64,000 bases of DNA from Biomphalaria glabrata (GCF_947242115.1 NC_074720.1:32340645-32404644); one strand, 5' to 3'; shown: positions 21,628-32,930, counted from the first letter of the stretch. The notes: generated by a model from the sequence alone, not told the origin. Numbers and translations are program-made.

Positions 21628-22787
21628 ATATCTATATATCTATATATCTATATATCTATCTATATATATATATATCATTACTTTTTTATTAATTTTATTT
21701 ATTCTTTTATCTATTAATAATGTTTAATATAGTATATTTATTTTTTTATTTAATTTGATCAAGTATGTCTCGTTTTGGACTGTAATTGTTTTTGAACTAA
21801 GCTAGTTTTACCTTGTTAATATTAAGCACCACATATCGGCTGTACATAAAATGTAATTATTAAAAAAAACTATGCATATAATAACAAATTGTACATGTTT
21901 TATCTTGATTTGAAATTTCTTGACCTGTATAATATCTTGATCAAGATCTGATTCACCTTATACATATGTTGCTTTGATATACCATCAAAACGACAAGGCA
22001 ATGATCTCATACTCTCTGTATTGTTTTCTTTACAGTGTGATATGTACGCACTAGGAGTAGTCTACTGGTGTATGGTTTTCAAAGTCGATGTCTTTGATTT
22101 AAAGAGCACCGAGCAAATGAAGGAATCAATCAATACTTTGTGTGATACTAGTATAGACTGGTAAGTCAAGCATTCATATTCAATATATTGTTATGACTTT
22201 TATTAATAAGTAAAAATAAAAATCATCTCATGTCTCAGTTGAAATTCAAATGTTAAAAACTGTCAATCTTGTTTTGCTTTGAATAATATGTTTTACAGCT
22301 TTTTACAATACTTCTATTCAAGTCGAACATTCTGAATGGGTGTGCTCAATCTGGATGGACACGGTTCTCAAAAACGGCTGTAACGATTTTCCTTAAAATT
22401 TGACAATTATTTTTTTTTCAGGCTGGTTTTGACTAATCTTTTGGACCCGAGCCCTGTCGATAGGTTAACCTGTTACAATCTCCTCTGCGTACTGGAGCAG
22501 CCTGAATATCGTTTTAGAGACAGAATAGCCAGTCTTAGAGGTAATGGAAAAATGTTCTATCAGTCTGTCATCAATGTTTTAGTCTGTCCAGTGTCTGTCT
22601 AGGCTGTTTACTTATTTTAAAGTTTTTAAATCTTTTATCATTCTAACAAATTATTTTTCAAACCTTTAAATTCTTTTTGGACACCTGTTTATAATATCAA
22701 CAAATTGCTTCTTTTTATTTTATTTCCATTCTAAGTTTAAACGCAAAGTTTTTTTCTTTGTCTTCCGCAGAACAACGCTTTATATAA
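20758..22787 (+). CDS. Kinase C1: divergent Ser/Thr protein kinase, four exons
   Basis: Exons 20758-21366, 22036-22160, 22422-22540 and 22771-22787, all GT-AG, giving 289 aa. ATG 20758 (MYHSKKKK) is the first ATG in a frame that is open further upstream. Residues by position: VIK Lys54, alpha-C Glu74 (FMAEISVL), HRDVKTDN 144-151, DFG 165-167, SPE 190-192 instead of APE. Exon 2 gives alpha F (CDMYALGVVYW) and exon 3 the C-lobe (LLDPSPVDRL). The glycine-rich loop is missing: residues 29-41 read LLQDNHPIKVFQV. The catalytic residues suggest an active Ser/Thr kinase with unusual nucleotide binding. The last exon adds EQRFI and a stop. Lys112 (Thr in C2 and C3) is its main exon 1 difference. A TATC microsatellite fills part of intron 1. 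Subfamily and substrate unknown. Confidence 0.85.
21535..21678 (+). repeat. (TATC)n microsatellite in intron 1 of C1
   Basis: About 140 bases of tatc units passing into tatatc and (ta)n. The same intron in C2 holds about 230 bases and in C3 about 90 bases, so its length changed after duplication. Frames through it (repeated SIYL) are not genes. Confidence 0.97.
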
Positions 22788-22929
22788 ATGTCAAGGTGGA
22801 TTCCTTTTGACCAAACGAAAGACTGTTCTCTTTGCTTCAAGCCATATGTGACGTCATAGCCAGGACTTGAAACTTAATTGTAAATTTGTATATAATATAA
22901 TCTCTGTACCACAGATCATCAATTATTCT

Positions 22930-22935
22930 AATAAA
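22930..22935 (+). terminator. Poly(A) signal of kinase C1
   Basis: AATAAA in ctaataaagtttttgtctttt, with a T-rich element after it, 143 bases past the exon 4 stop codon. Identical context behind C2 (39759-39764) and C3 (58034-58039). Confidence 0.7.
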
Positions 22936-24460
22936 GTTTTTGTCTTTTAAATCTTTAAAATATCTTTGTTTTGTTTCATTTTGTTATTGTTGTTATTGTT
23001 TTTTTAAATATTTTTTTTTTAGTTTGAATGTTCATTGGAAACATCTATTAATAACAAAATAAATTTTAGAAAAAACATTTAACAATAGTATTTCATCATA
23101 CTTCTAAGTACAACACAAATGTACGTCACTCTGTATTAAATCAGAGGATTTATTGAGAATGCGTTGCTAGAAACGCTTACAAAAAATAATTCTTTGCTCC
23201 TAAATAAAAGTTTATTGTCTAAACATCTAATAAACACATTTAATTACAAATCATTGTCTTTCTTTAGAGTGAATCAATAACACGATAAACTTCCCCAAAG
23301 TTTAAAAAGTGAGCCTGATTTTATCAATATAGTAAAGACACATACTTATACATATATATAATACCATTCTCTTTTGCAGTTATTAATAATACTGCATTAA
23401 GTTAAGGGTTAAATCAGTAAAGATCAAATGAAAAAAAAAACAAAATAAAATTGTCAATATCAGACTTTAATAACTTGTAATGATTTTTAAAATAATGAAA
23501 TTCTGATAGATGGTTGTTCATTGTGGTGTTGTATCAGTAGTAAAATATACGCGTAGTGCAAGGAAATAGTAAATGTTTATTTTAAGCTTAACATAGCTTT
23601 GTTTGATCGCTAGTTGAACTTTGATTAAATAATCCCTTAAAAAAATCATTAAATAAAAATTTATGTCAATTATTACTTAAAGAAACAAAATAGAACAAAT
23701 TAAAAAGTGATTTGACTGTCAACCCCTCCCCCCCCAGCTCACATATTTAGAAAAGTAAAGCTTGTACTCCAGTTTAAACTACATGTTATATATTTATACT
23801 CTCCATTCTAGTATTGTTATTGGGTAGCAGACATTAGTTGGTGAAATGAAAAGATACTTGGATGTTGTACTGGTTACATGACATCGTAGTTAGCTATATG
23901 TCATAGAAAAAGATAATCTGTCAATCATCTAAACAGGTTAATATCAATAATAATAATTCTCTATTGTAAAAGAAATAATATTATATTATTGATTTTATAG
24001 TTTCCGATAAATAGTTGGGTACGGTTATTTAATCAGTCGTCTAACTTATTTTTTTTAATGCATAGTTTGTAAGCATTTAATTACAAAAATACTTTGGTGT
24101 AGTAGAATATGTCCACATTAATCCCCCCCCCACATTAACGCCCCCCCCCACTCACACAAATCTTAGTACATTAATCTTTTATTATTAAATTTAACATTAA
24201 AGCAGAAAAAAAAAGATTCAAATCTTGTAAAAAAATTGGAAGTACCAAAACATTTAATGAATAAAGTATTAATTTCAAATCATATGTATTTAAAAAAAAA
24301 AGTTATAACTCTAGAAACTGGGCAGTTTTCTCCAGTCATAACTCTCAACCCTCACCCTCGTACAAAAACAGACTCATACACACACACTTGTTTTATTTAG
24401 GTTCTTTTTGACGCTCCGTGACTTAAACAGACAGTGAACTATACCGACAAAAACATTTAC
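22936..24460. other. 3' flank of C1, no gene
   Basis: AT-rich, part of the C duplication, with poly-C runs at about 23729 and 24122-24150. No coding potential seen. Confidence 0.5.
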
Positions 24461-24869
24461 GTGTTAGAGACCTGGCGTTGACATTCATGGTGTCCTGTAC
24501 CATTGAACAATAACTTCATTAAATGTATTACGTGGCCAATCCTTAGGTCAACATTCCTACACAGCCTAAGCAAAAATAAGATAAGCTATGTCGACTGTGT
24601 GCTTTGAATGTCTACCAGTACACTTGGAACTGTAACTTGGATTCTTTTGCTGGACATTAGCCAAATAAATGATAGTATTGTCCAGAGCATCAAGAGATTT
24701 ATGTCATCATTTTGCAGAAAGTATGAAAGGGTACTAATTTCTTTAGCAGATTCCCGACCAGACCTTTGTAGTTCCTTCCTAACTATATTAATTGGGTACA
24801 GGAGCTTTGACCAGAATTCCAGATAGGCAAAAAAATTCTTAATTTTCCACTGCATGAAGAAGATTCTGT
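24461..24869. other. Diverged B-arm-like element and unassigned sequence
   Basis: 24461-24600 resembles the B-arm element at a distance (agagacctggcgt, gtgtcctg, gaacaataacttcattaa). The C duplication ends at about 24690. On the minus strand 24600-24855 a frame containing KELQRSGRESAKEIS is open but starts unsupported; it faintly resembles hAT-type transposase C-termini. No call is made. Confidence 0.35.
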
Positions 24870-26160
24870 GCTAATATTATATGGCATTACGTCATTGTTG
24901 GTTGTTTATGTTTTGTGCGAAAGCAAAAGGATTCAGAGTATACAAAAGTTATGCTCGATTTTAGAATTACTCCGATAAGTGGACTGCCGTATTCACCATC
25001 ACAACTGCTGACGAGTAGAAGACTCAGGGAATCATTCCAGCTGATCACAAACTATTGAAACCATTGGTAGCTGAAAATGCAGAGACATTACTTAACGAAC
25101 GACAGATGAAAAGCTAAGTGAAATACGATGCAAAAGCAAGACTACCTAAAGATTTTTCTGTCGGAGAGTTCGTCTAGGTCAAACATGGCAGAAAGCAGTT
25201 GTCATAAAAAAATTCAGCACCCACTTACATCATAAAGACAAACAATGGAAAAACATACAGAAGAAATCAACGCTTTTTAAATAAGAGTTTCGATGAAGAC
25301 ATCTCTGGGTACTATGATACCGATGAAGACAATGAACTGCAAACTGTTGCAACAAACGAAACAGACAGTTATAGACCAACGTCTAGAGAACTTGTTCAGT
25401 CAAGACAACCAGAAGTGGACGAATTGTTATAGTTCCTAGTAGACAATGCCGGTCGCAGTGGGCGCCGCGCTTTCATAGGCCCCGCGCTAATTCCAAGTGT
25501 ACATTATTAAATTAAACAATTATAACGTATATAAAAAACAGGGTTTTCGCGACCTCCTGATTTTCCAGGGCCTCCAGGAAATCTCATGAAAAGGCAAAAT
25601 ATACGATAAAGTCCTGAACTTTTTTTGAATTTATTCAAATCTCCTGAAGAATAGACGAAATTGACATTTTGGGGTGCCAATAAATAAAAAGTGGCATTGC
25701 GAGCTTTCATTTGATAAAAATTTATTGCAAAGGCAAAAGTAGGCCTATTTTCTAATAACAAAAAATAATTTTGACATTATGCTTATCCCTACCCAGACTA
25801 GGCCCCGCGAGATCCGTTTCGCATTGGGCCCCGCAAATGCTAGGGCCGGCCCTGCTAGTAGATATCACTATTAAGAACTTTAAAAGGAAGGGTGTGATAA
25901 TAACTTCAATAGGAAGGATGTATTAATATTATATGATATTACGTCATTATTTTTTGTTTATGTTTTGTGCGAAAGCAAAGGGATTAGATGTAAATAAAAA
26001 GAGAGAGTTTCCATTGGATTGAGGAAAGATGAATAAAGGGGTAATAACTCGAGTGTGAAGTTTAATTCTGAAATTATAGACGCCAAACCCGAATAATGGA
26101 CAATTTTAGCATTGTTAAGAAAAACTTTTAGTTATACTCGATTCTGTAAATTTTGCTTCA
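24870..26160 (+). mobile_element. Ty3/Gypsy-type LTR element fossil
   Basis: The middle part (about 25060-25440) resembles the 3' end of a Ty3/Gypsy pol ORF, with short stretches such as KYDAKARLPKDFSVGEFV and IIKTNNGKTYRRN typical of the region after integrase. Related sequences at about 24870-24960 and 25920-26030 (attacgtcatt, gttttgtgcgaaagcaaa) look like remains of its two LTRs. The element is broken and mostly deleted, probably old, and a hAT element is nested in it. Confidence 0.55.
25444..25854. mobile_element. Non-autonomous hAT element nested in LTR fossil
   Basis: 411 bp flanked by a perfect 8-bp duplication, ctagtaga (25436-25443 and 25855-25862). The ends are inverted relatives (caatgccggtcgcag; complement of the right end cagggccggccctagc), followed inside by GC-rich subterminal parts containing aggccccgcg. 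No coding capacity. A right-end fragment of the same family lies at 62085-62163. Confidence 0.88.
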
Positions 26161-26169
26161 AGGTTAATT

Positions 26170-26296
26170 AGTGACCTGGGTTCGAATCTTGGTGGAGTCT
26201 GGGATTTTGAATTTCTGCATTTGTAGGGTGCTCCTGAGTCTACCCAACACTAATGAAAGTAAAGGCGGTAGGCCGTTAACCGTGGGCCAAAGGTAT
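26170..26296 (+). mobile_element. SINE family 1, shortened copy
   Basis: cctgggttcgaatcttggtg, ctgagtctacccaacactaa and aaaggcggtaggccgttaac, with the middle part shortened. Same family as 3415 and 26457. Confidence 0.75.
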
Positions 26297-26456
26297 TATC
26301 TTTTTTTTAAATCTTGCTTGTTAGATCTTTACTTTGTACCGAGGACTCTGAATGTCGTTAATCATTAACTTTACTTTATACTTATGATGTTAACAAAGAA
26401 AAAAAAAAAAAGAAGAGAAGAAAAATCCCTAAATTTTGGAAATGCATATTCTTCAT

Positions 26457-26696
26457 TGGGAAGGGGCTGTGGCTGAGTGCCTGCCTTCCAGAACCAGGGA
26501 ACTGGGTTCGAATCTTGGGGAAGTCTGGGTTTTTGAATTTCTGCATTTTTAGGATGCTCCTGAGTCTACCCAACACTAATGGGTACTTAGCTTTAATTAA
26601 TGAAAGTAAAGGCGGTTGGTCGTTAACCGTGGGCCAAAGAAACAGATGACCTAATTATAGACGCTAATGTCTGAAAGAGAAAGTTACATCTTTACT
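26457..26696 (+). mobile_element. SINE family 1, 3' side of kinase A2
   Basis: ggggctgtggctgagtgcct, gttcgaatcttggggaagtc, aaaggcggttggtcgttaac and gccaaagaaacagatgacct. Orthologous to the copy at 3415 (A1) and at 47258 (A3). Confidence 0.85.
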
Positions 26697-27413
26697 TTAC
26701 TCATTCCTTATATTCTTATTATTATTATATATTATATTCTTATGAGGCCCTATTATTTAGTTTTAGGTTCAAAAGGAATTAAATGCTAAGAAAACTTTTT
26801 TTTTTTTCTGTTCAATATTATAAGTATCTGGATCATGTCTCCCTTTGTTCGTCTGTGTGTTGGTGTACTTGATAGTATTTTAAAATAATTATATATATTT
26901 CTGATGGTCTTTGTTATTATTAAACTATTTTGATTATAGAAACCAAATGCATCATTAACACTATGAAGATAAAAATGTATCATCTTTGTGAATTTTAAAA
27001 GCTATGCAGTATGGTTATAACTAGTTACTATTTTTTTTATTAGGTTTAAAATAGAAAAAAATGGTGTATTATCAAATATCAATGAGAAAGTACTTTCTGT
27101 TCTCTTGAAAATTATATTCATTTTTTTAATAAATGGCATTACGTCACTTTTTTCCCTACTTATAGTTTTATAATTTTTTTCATTTTAATTTTACGTGACA
27201 CATAAATATCTACAGAAAAAAAAAATAAAAACAAAAAGTAAAAATAAAAAAAAAATTAATTTAAAGAAAAATACTTTATTGGAATATTGTATCTCAAGTT
27301 ATTTGATATTTTATTATATACAATGCACATGTAGTTTTATGTCATGTTATATCACACAGGGCTTTCACCAAAGAAATCTCTTGTGTGGAAACAAAGAACT
27401 TGACCTTTGACAT
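26697..27413 (-). other. 3' flank and 3' UTR of kinase A2
   Basis: AT-rich, homologous to 3691-4332. Includes the AATAAA at 27275-27280. No separate gene. Confidence 0.6.
27275..27280 (-). terminator. Poly(A) signal of kinase A2
   Basis: Minus-strand AATAAA about 135 bases beyond the A2 stop codon, in the same setting as in A1. Confidence 0.6.
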
Positions 27414-29097
27414 TTAAATAAAGCGTTGCTCTGCAGACGACAAAACAAAAAGAAGAAATTGAAACATCACGTTTGGACAAAAAGTATTTTTAAACATACA
27501 AAAAAAAATATTTAATCTCTAGATATTATAGACTGATAGCGTCATGGATGACTTAAGTATTCTTTTTACTGAGTTATTGTTCCTAATGAATATAATTATT
27601 TCCCTTAGCACATTGCCTGAGAACAAGGCCGACAATTTTAAAACTGAAACTAAAAGAAAGATGACATACGAATAGAATACTTGTATATTACCTTTAAGTT
27701 TGGCTATCCTGTGTGAGAAACAAGATTCCTCCATCAAGAAGATGAGTTCAAAGATGGACAATCTTTCTTCAGGTTGATATTCTAAAAGATTGGTCAAAAT
27801 GAGTCTGAAACACGTTAAAACAAAAAACGACATTATAAGGCTATACTAAACATTTTATTAAACAATACCAGATATTAAAATGGACACGTTGTGAATTTGG
27901 GAAGCGTGGTCGAGAGGCTAAGTACGCTTGAAATTGGCTTGGCTAACTATGAAGGTGGCTCGAGGTTCGACACCTGATTCAAGCAGAATTGTGTTTACTG
28001 AGCGCCTAAAGGCAGTATGGAAAAACCTTCTCCTAGATACTCCCCTCCTCCCACTGGTCCACAAATAAGATTAGATCATAGCGCTCTGAGCATGCTATAA
28101 GCATGAAAGTAGCGCTATATAAAAGCTATAACTTCACATTTTTAAATAATGCACTTGCATGTATTTAATTAAATAGCTTCTTTTAAATTTCAGAATTAAT
28201 GTCGCAATAATGCATAATTTTTATGAGGTTAGATGAAAAATGCTAAATATATTTATGTATGTAGGTCTTATATTTGTTTGACTTACCTGTCTATACTAGT
28301 AGGCGACAACTTAGTTCTGACTGTTTCCATCATTGGTTCCATGGTGTCTTGATTCAAAACATTCACTTTGAAAACCATACACCAGTACACTACCCCAAGA
28401 GCGAACATGTCACACTGTTAAGAAACAAATAGATATAATTTTAATTATTGCTAAACTGTAAATTTAATTCAATTATATTTTTAAGGGAAAATTATATAAT
28501 TTGTCGTCTCAGTGTCCAGGTTTGTAAACACATTTCAGCATAATATAAAGTTATAAACTATGGGGATTAGGTTTTTACATGAGTAAATTATACATGTAAT
28601 ATATTTTATAGTTAATAATTAATTAACTCTCTCCCCCACCCCAACAGCTCCCTTATCAAGGAAACACCTAAAATCTAATTTAAAAATCTACAATCGCTAC
28701 AATTAAATTTTTTAATTCGATTTTAGGTGTGTTTCCTTGATTAGGGGGTTGTTGGGGGGGGGAGAGTTAATTATCTATTTATTGTTGAAGTGTCTTATAC
28801 TAATTGACAAAAGTTTTTTATCGTGATACTCATAATGGGGCTTAAGAGTTTTAAACTACTGTTTGAAATTATATTATACATATATATATAATGATGGTCA
28901 TCTTATTTAAAGATAACTGGCAGTATACAAAATGATCTTCACTAATTTATTACCAAATGTAACAAACACGGACATGTTCAAGTCTCCAAGGGTTACCAGA
29001 CTGGACATGCTATATTAACAATAAATTAATTGGCGATTCTATTTTACTTCACATGTGTAATATAAACAAGTTTTCGTGCACACATCAGAATCTTCTA

Positions 29098-29131
<34 letters not shown>

Positions 29132-29925
29132 CTATTCTACCTAATTAAATATTAGACTCTAAGCTATCCATTTAAAAGGAAAGAGATATAAGTAAGAATA
29201 TGACAAAAAATATTTATTTAGCTAAGTTATCGTTCGTTAGTTTAAGAAAGTTTGCGAATATTTATATGACAATTATAATTAAATCTAAAGGAGCTTTAAA
29301 AATATGGTAAAAAATGACTTACTTTAAAAGGGTCAAATGGCCTCTTTAAAAACTGTTCTGGGGACATGTACACGACAGTTCCTTTTCTTTTGGTCGCCAT
29401 TGTATCCTCAGTGGGCAAGATATCCGATAAACCGAAATCAGCAATGAGAATTTTCTTTTCTGTGATCAAAATGTTGTCCGTTTTCAAGTCTCTGTGAGCA
29501 ACTTTTTTGTTATGGAGATAGTTAACTGCTGCACACAGCTGCACAAAGTATTCATCACTCATCTCCTGATGAATGGAAGGCAGTACCTTGGTCAGAGTGC
29601 CATCTTCGTAGAATGGCATCACATAAGCGAAGTACCGAGGAAAGGATCCCATGAAATCCATGCTCATGATAAAAGGATGGTGGATCGTGGCGAGTACTGC
29701 AACTTCAGATAAGAAATGCTTTACGATTTTTTTATCATCATAAGTGCTGTCTTTGTAATAAGCTTTGATGACTTTCTTGACGTTGTGGTCTAGTTTGGAT
29801 GTGACTTGAAAAACTTTGATTGGGTAATTGTAGTGAAGCAGTGTGCCCACCTCGAAGTGATGTACTTGGCATATTTCTTTCTGGTAGTTTTGAAGTTCCA
29901 GTGTTTTTCTTTCCAGATGATACAT
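27414..29925 (-). CDS. Kinase A2: divergent Ser/Thr protein kinase, four exons
   Basis: Exons 29925-29323, 28414-28287, 27804-27692 and 27430-27414, GT-AG throughout, about 286 aa. First in-frame ATG gives MYHLERKTLEL; the frame upstream is open but has no ATG. Keeps the VIK lysine, alpha-C Glu (LSEVAVL), HRDLKTDN, DFGLSD, MSPEQF, CDMFALGVVYW and PEERLS. The glycine loop is absent (LLHYNYPIKVFQV). The last exon gives EQRFI and a stop. If exon 3 is not spliced the frame runs on into a hydrophobic tail, but that tail is not preserved among copies. Intron 1 carries a 150-bp fold-back sequence and intron 2 a second-family SINE. Divergent to the small ORF at 30250. Appears intact. Confidence 0.82.
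27898..28140 (+). mobile_element. tRNA-derived SINE, family 2, intron 2 of A2
   Basis: gggaagcgtggtcgagaggc (A-box-like head), cgaggttcgacacctgattc (B box), then gtttactgagcgcctaaagg, gatcatagcgctctgagcat and an end at gcgctatataaaagctata. The same insertion is found in A3 intron 2 (48638-48885) but not in A1. Confidence 0.85.
28622..28772. mobile_element. Fold-back (MITE-like) sequence in intron 1 of A2
   Basis: Two arms of about 54 bases (28622-28675 and 28719-28772) are reverse complements with a few mismatches and small gaps, separated by about 43 AT-rich bases. Arms contain ccccaacagctcccttatc and its counterpart gattagggggttgttggg. No convincing target duplication could be read, so the class is open. 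Absent from A1 intron 1. Confidence 0.75.
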
Positions 29926-30249
29926 TTTAAAATAGAATTGGAGAACACAGCTATCCGAAAATAGAGGATGAATTAAATTCCTACAATACGAAAACACTAA
30001 GTCCCAAAGAAATAAGAACACAAATATAATAAGTCCAACACTAGTATTTCTCAAAGAGAGCTCAAAGTTAATGTAAGAGGAGGTACAGTGATAAATGATA
30101 GAGTTAATTTTTTAAATTGATTTTTATAGCCAAGTGAGCTCCTCCCACAATCCTTGAGCTACAAATGTTTAATTTTACGTCATGTGATTGGCTGAAAGCT
30201 TAAGGTGCGCCAAACTATCCTCGTTGTCTTTGAAGTTTTTGACCAGTGG
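29926..30249. promoter_or_regulatory. Putative bidirectional promoter of kinase A2
   Basis: ATTGG (reverse CCAAT) at 30187-30191 within tgtgattggctgaaagct, and gagctcctcccacaatcc at about 30137. Same order of boxes as in the other five units. Confidence 0.5.
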
Positions 30250-30405
30250 ATGACACTTGGAGACTCCATTGTTCAGAGGTACATACGTCAGCAGACGACC
30301 AAGGTTTGGGCTGCTGTCATAATTTGTTGCTTTGCAAGGATGAACACATTAGTGATTGAAGGACCAACAATGTCAACAATCTTTTGTTTTCTCGAGACGA
30401 CTTAG
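30250..30405 (+). CDS. Small divergent ORF of kinase A2 (51 aa), uncertain
   Basis: MTLGDSIVQRYIRQQTTKVW, then AAVIICCFARM and an end at FCFLETT. Frame, start and stop agree with A3 (49531-49686); A1 differs by one codon at the end. No known domain. Confidence 0.35.
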   Translation: MTLGDSIVQRYIRQQTTKVWAAVIICCFARMNTLVIEGPTMSTIFCFLETT

Positions 30406-31459
30406 TGACCAGTTGCAGTGGACACCGTCTCGGTCAGTCGGAGAAAGAGCAGGGGATTGCGGGGAACAAAAGGACAGTTTCAGATGTTTATGTAAGCATT
30501 GAGAAAGCGTATCGAAAATGTCACCCGCTCCTTACCCAAATACATTTCGTGTGTGGTAAGCATGGAATGACAAGGTTAAAGAATTTTAAAAATATGTTAC
30601 AATGTTCGTTTTAAAAAAAGAAATGCCAATGTTGCATAGTATATTTAAAGTATTATAACTACTAATGTACTAACATTTTTGTATCTATTGAAGTAGTAAA
30701 TTATTTTTTTGTTTATATTATTTAAAAAAATCATTTCTATTGTCTTGCCAAATGTATTTTTTTTAAATCACATATAAATTCGCCTAAAATAAATCAAAAT
30801 TAATATAGTCATTTTGAAGTAAAATGTTCAACTGTTAATTAAGTAAAGATGTGTGCCCCTGTCGTGTGTACGTTGAGAGCTCTTTATTAAGCTTCACGTG
30901 ATGCTATCTTCACCGGCAAATGTTATGGACCAAAAAAACAACTATTTACTGCTTTTTTCTAATATATTGTTTGCCAATGGGTGTACATTTATAACTAAAA
31001 TCTTCATCTAAAAATAGCTCTCTATAAATGGGAATAACGACTAAAATTGTCAATCATTGTACTTTACCTATGGAATTGTGATATTTAAAAAAACTTTCAC
31101 TTAATGGGTTAACAGTTTTATTTTGACCAAGCTCAAGTTACGTGTTTCTTTGTTACATCTCTTTAATAGTTAAAAAAAACACTTTCTTTTTTTCTTTCAT
31201 CAAGATGGCACCATAACTTCATGACATACAATATTTAAAGTCCAATATATTTTATAAGCAATAAAACGTTGAAAATTAAATGTAAGACAATTTCAAACAA
31301 GGTTACAAAGAAATTTTGTGTGGAAACACAAAGTCAGAATCGAATCGGTCCCCGAAGTGGTCTACCCAGGCAGGTAAAAGGGAAAGTTTCAATATTTTCA
31401 GAAAGAACACCAGAATGAAATTATATCAAATAGAAATACCGTTGTATTTATTAAAATAC
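30406..31459. other. A2 outer flank and B left arm, no gene
   Basis: Homologous to 49687-50830 across the whole stretch and to 8831-9350 in its right half. No gene seen. Confidence 0.5.
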
Positions 31460-32368
31460 TGTTACGTATTTCTGAATCTTCTGGCTAAATGTACTAGTAG
31501 GCACACAAATAAAAACACTGCAAAGAACTTGACGACTAAACTCTCAGCTTCATATAACTTTATTGACTATTAACTCTAACAATTTGTTACTGTAACATGT
31601 AGCATAGAAGACTGTACAATATCTGTCAGTTTACAGTTAGCTATACTTCGTTGCAATTCATCTCTTCACTTCGTTGCAATTCATCTCTTCTCAACTTGCA
31701 TCGAGTCGTATTCCACTGAACAGACCAACGACACGCTTCCCAGTGTCGCTCCAGGTCTCCCAAAGCTGAACCAAGTCGTACTTAAAGTCTACCGAATCAG
31801 AGCCGCACACGTCTTACATCGACTGTATCGACTGTAACGGCTCAAGTCCACTGTAGTTCGCTGTATAGACTTTAACGACAGTAGTCCACTCCAGTTAACT
31901 CTACCCTAGTTAACTTGCATCGAGTCGTACACATCTATCTTCTACTGTCTCGCACAGTAGACAACAGTACCGACGACTCACTCACGACTCTATACGACTG
32001 ACTTTCACATTAACTTTCTGGCTTATATAGAGTCCCTAATCGCTTCTCCAAAGTTGCACAAACACTGCTTGTATCTTCTGGAATAACACGCGAGGAAAAG
32101 TCACATACTGTCTTTGTTTATACATGTAGATTCCAGAGAACACTTGCTGCAGTGTCATCAAGTCGGGGTCACACGTAGTGACCTCTATCTGTCACTGTTC
32201 ATTAGTAACTGTCCCCCTACTTAGATCTGTTCGTCCCCTGGAACAATACGTGAGGACACGTCACATCCTGTCTTTGTTTGTACATGTAGATTCCAGAGAA
32301 CACTCGCTGCTGTGTCATCTCGCCGGGGTCATACGTTGACCTCTACCTATCACTGTTCATTTGTAACA
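31460..32368 (-). mobile_element. Solo LTR fossil, minus strand
   Basis: 909 bp with TG...CA ends (TGTTAC and GTAACA) and a 4-bp flanking repeat, atac (31456-31459 and 32369-32372). Read on the minus strand it has a TATA box near 32022-32030, an AATAAA at 31564-31559 and the 3' end 105 bases further on: U3-R-U5 order. A segment of about 130 bases is duplicated within U3. The matching site in module 3 (about 50830) is unoccupied, so the insertion is younger than that duplication. Retroelement family not determined; no internal genes remain. Confidence 0.85.
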
Positions 32369-32699
32369 ATACTTTTGTAAGATTTCTACTTACAAGATGA
32401 TTCAATTTTTTAAAAAATTGTAGTAGTATAACTAGTGTTTTCTATGTATGGTCGATTTTTTTTTCCTCAAAATAATTTCTAGGAAACCTTTAGCAGTTTA
32501 TGAGATCATTGTCTACCACCCTCCAACAAAGAAAATCATTTTTTATACTAATATATGGAATTCCAAAAATATTTAAAAAATGTTTTCTTTGATACGTCAC
32601 TTAGACCACCCCTCCACCTCCCAGTCAAATTTTACTCTTTCCCGCAGACACACAAACTCACAAATTGTTTACTTTTAGTTTACTTCAATACTCCGTAAA
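32369..32699. other. B left arm, continued
   Basis: Homologous to 9640-9950 and 50830-51130. No gene. Confidence 0.5.
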
Positions 32700-32930
32700 C
32701 AAACAAATCATTCGCTTAAACAACAAAGAAATCAACATAATAGAGACCCGGCGTAGACTATCGCGGTGTCCAGAGGAGCCGAACAAAAGCTTAATTAGGT
32801 ACAGCGCGTCAAAGCGCTATCGGCTCGGCCACTCCTATTGCGGTCATTCTTGTCCAGCCTAAATAAAAACGTGTCAGCTGACCTTAAGTAAACATATACT
32901 GTCCACTTCAAACAAGAGATTCACTGAAGT
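32700..32930. repeat. Conserved B-arm element, copy 3
   Basis: Includes gagacccggcgtagactatc, gtgtccagaggagccgaaca, gcgcgtcaaagcgctatcgg and tgcggtcattcttgtccagc. Here no B kinase follows: homology to the B 5' UTR (gcttctattcacaa) stops at about 33250. Confidence 0.65.

Larger units (their letters stand above)
16990..24690. repeat. Segmental duplication unit C, copy 1
   Basis: About 7.7 kb that recurs nearly unchanged at 33727-41303 and, more diverged, at 52185-59795. Shared contents in order: AT-rich left part, LINE fragment, small minus-strand ORF, CCAAT region, kinase C and its 3' flank. The left edge is sharp at 'tcaatagtatcacagaaac'. Confidence 0.9.

Noticed and set aside
24586-24855. 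89-aa minus-strand frame as a transposase
   Set aside because: Only a faint resemblance, half of it lies in the C duplication and is not kept open in C3.
27519-27691. Hydrophobic C-terminal tail of A kinases as a membrane anchor
   Set aside because: It arises by reading through the exon 3 donor; it differs or stops early in other copies, while the spliced EQRFI end is conserved.
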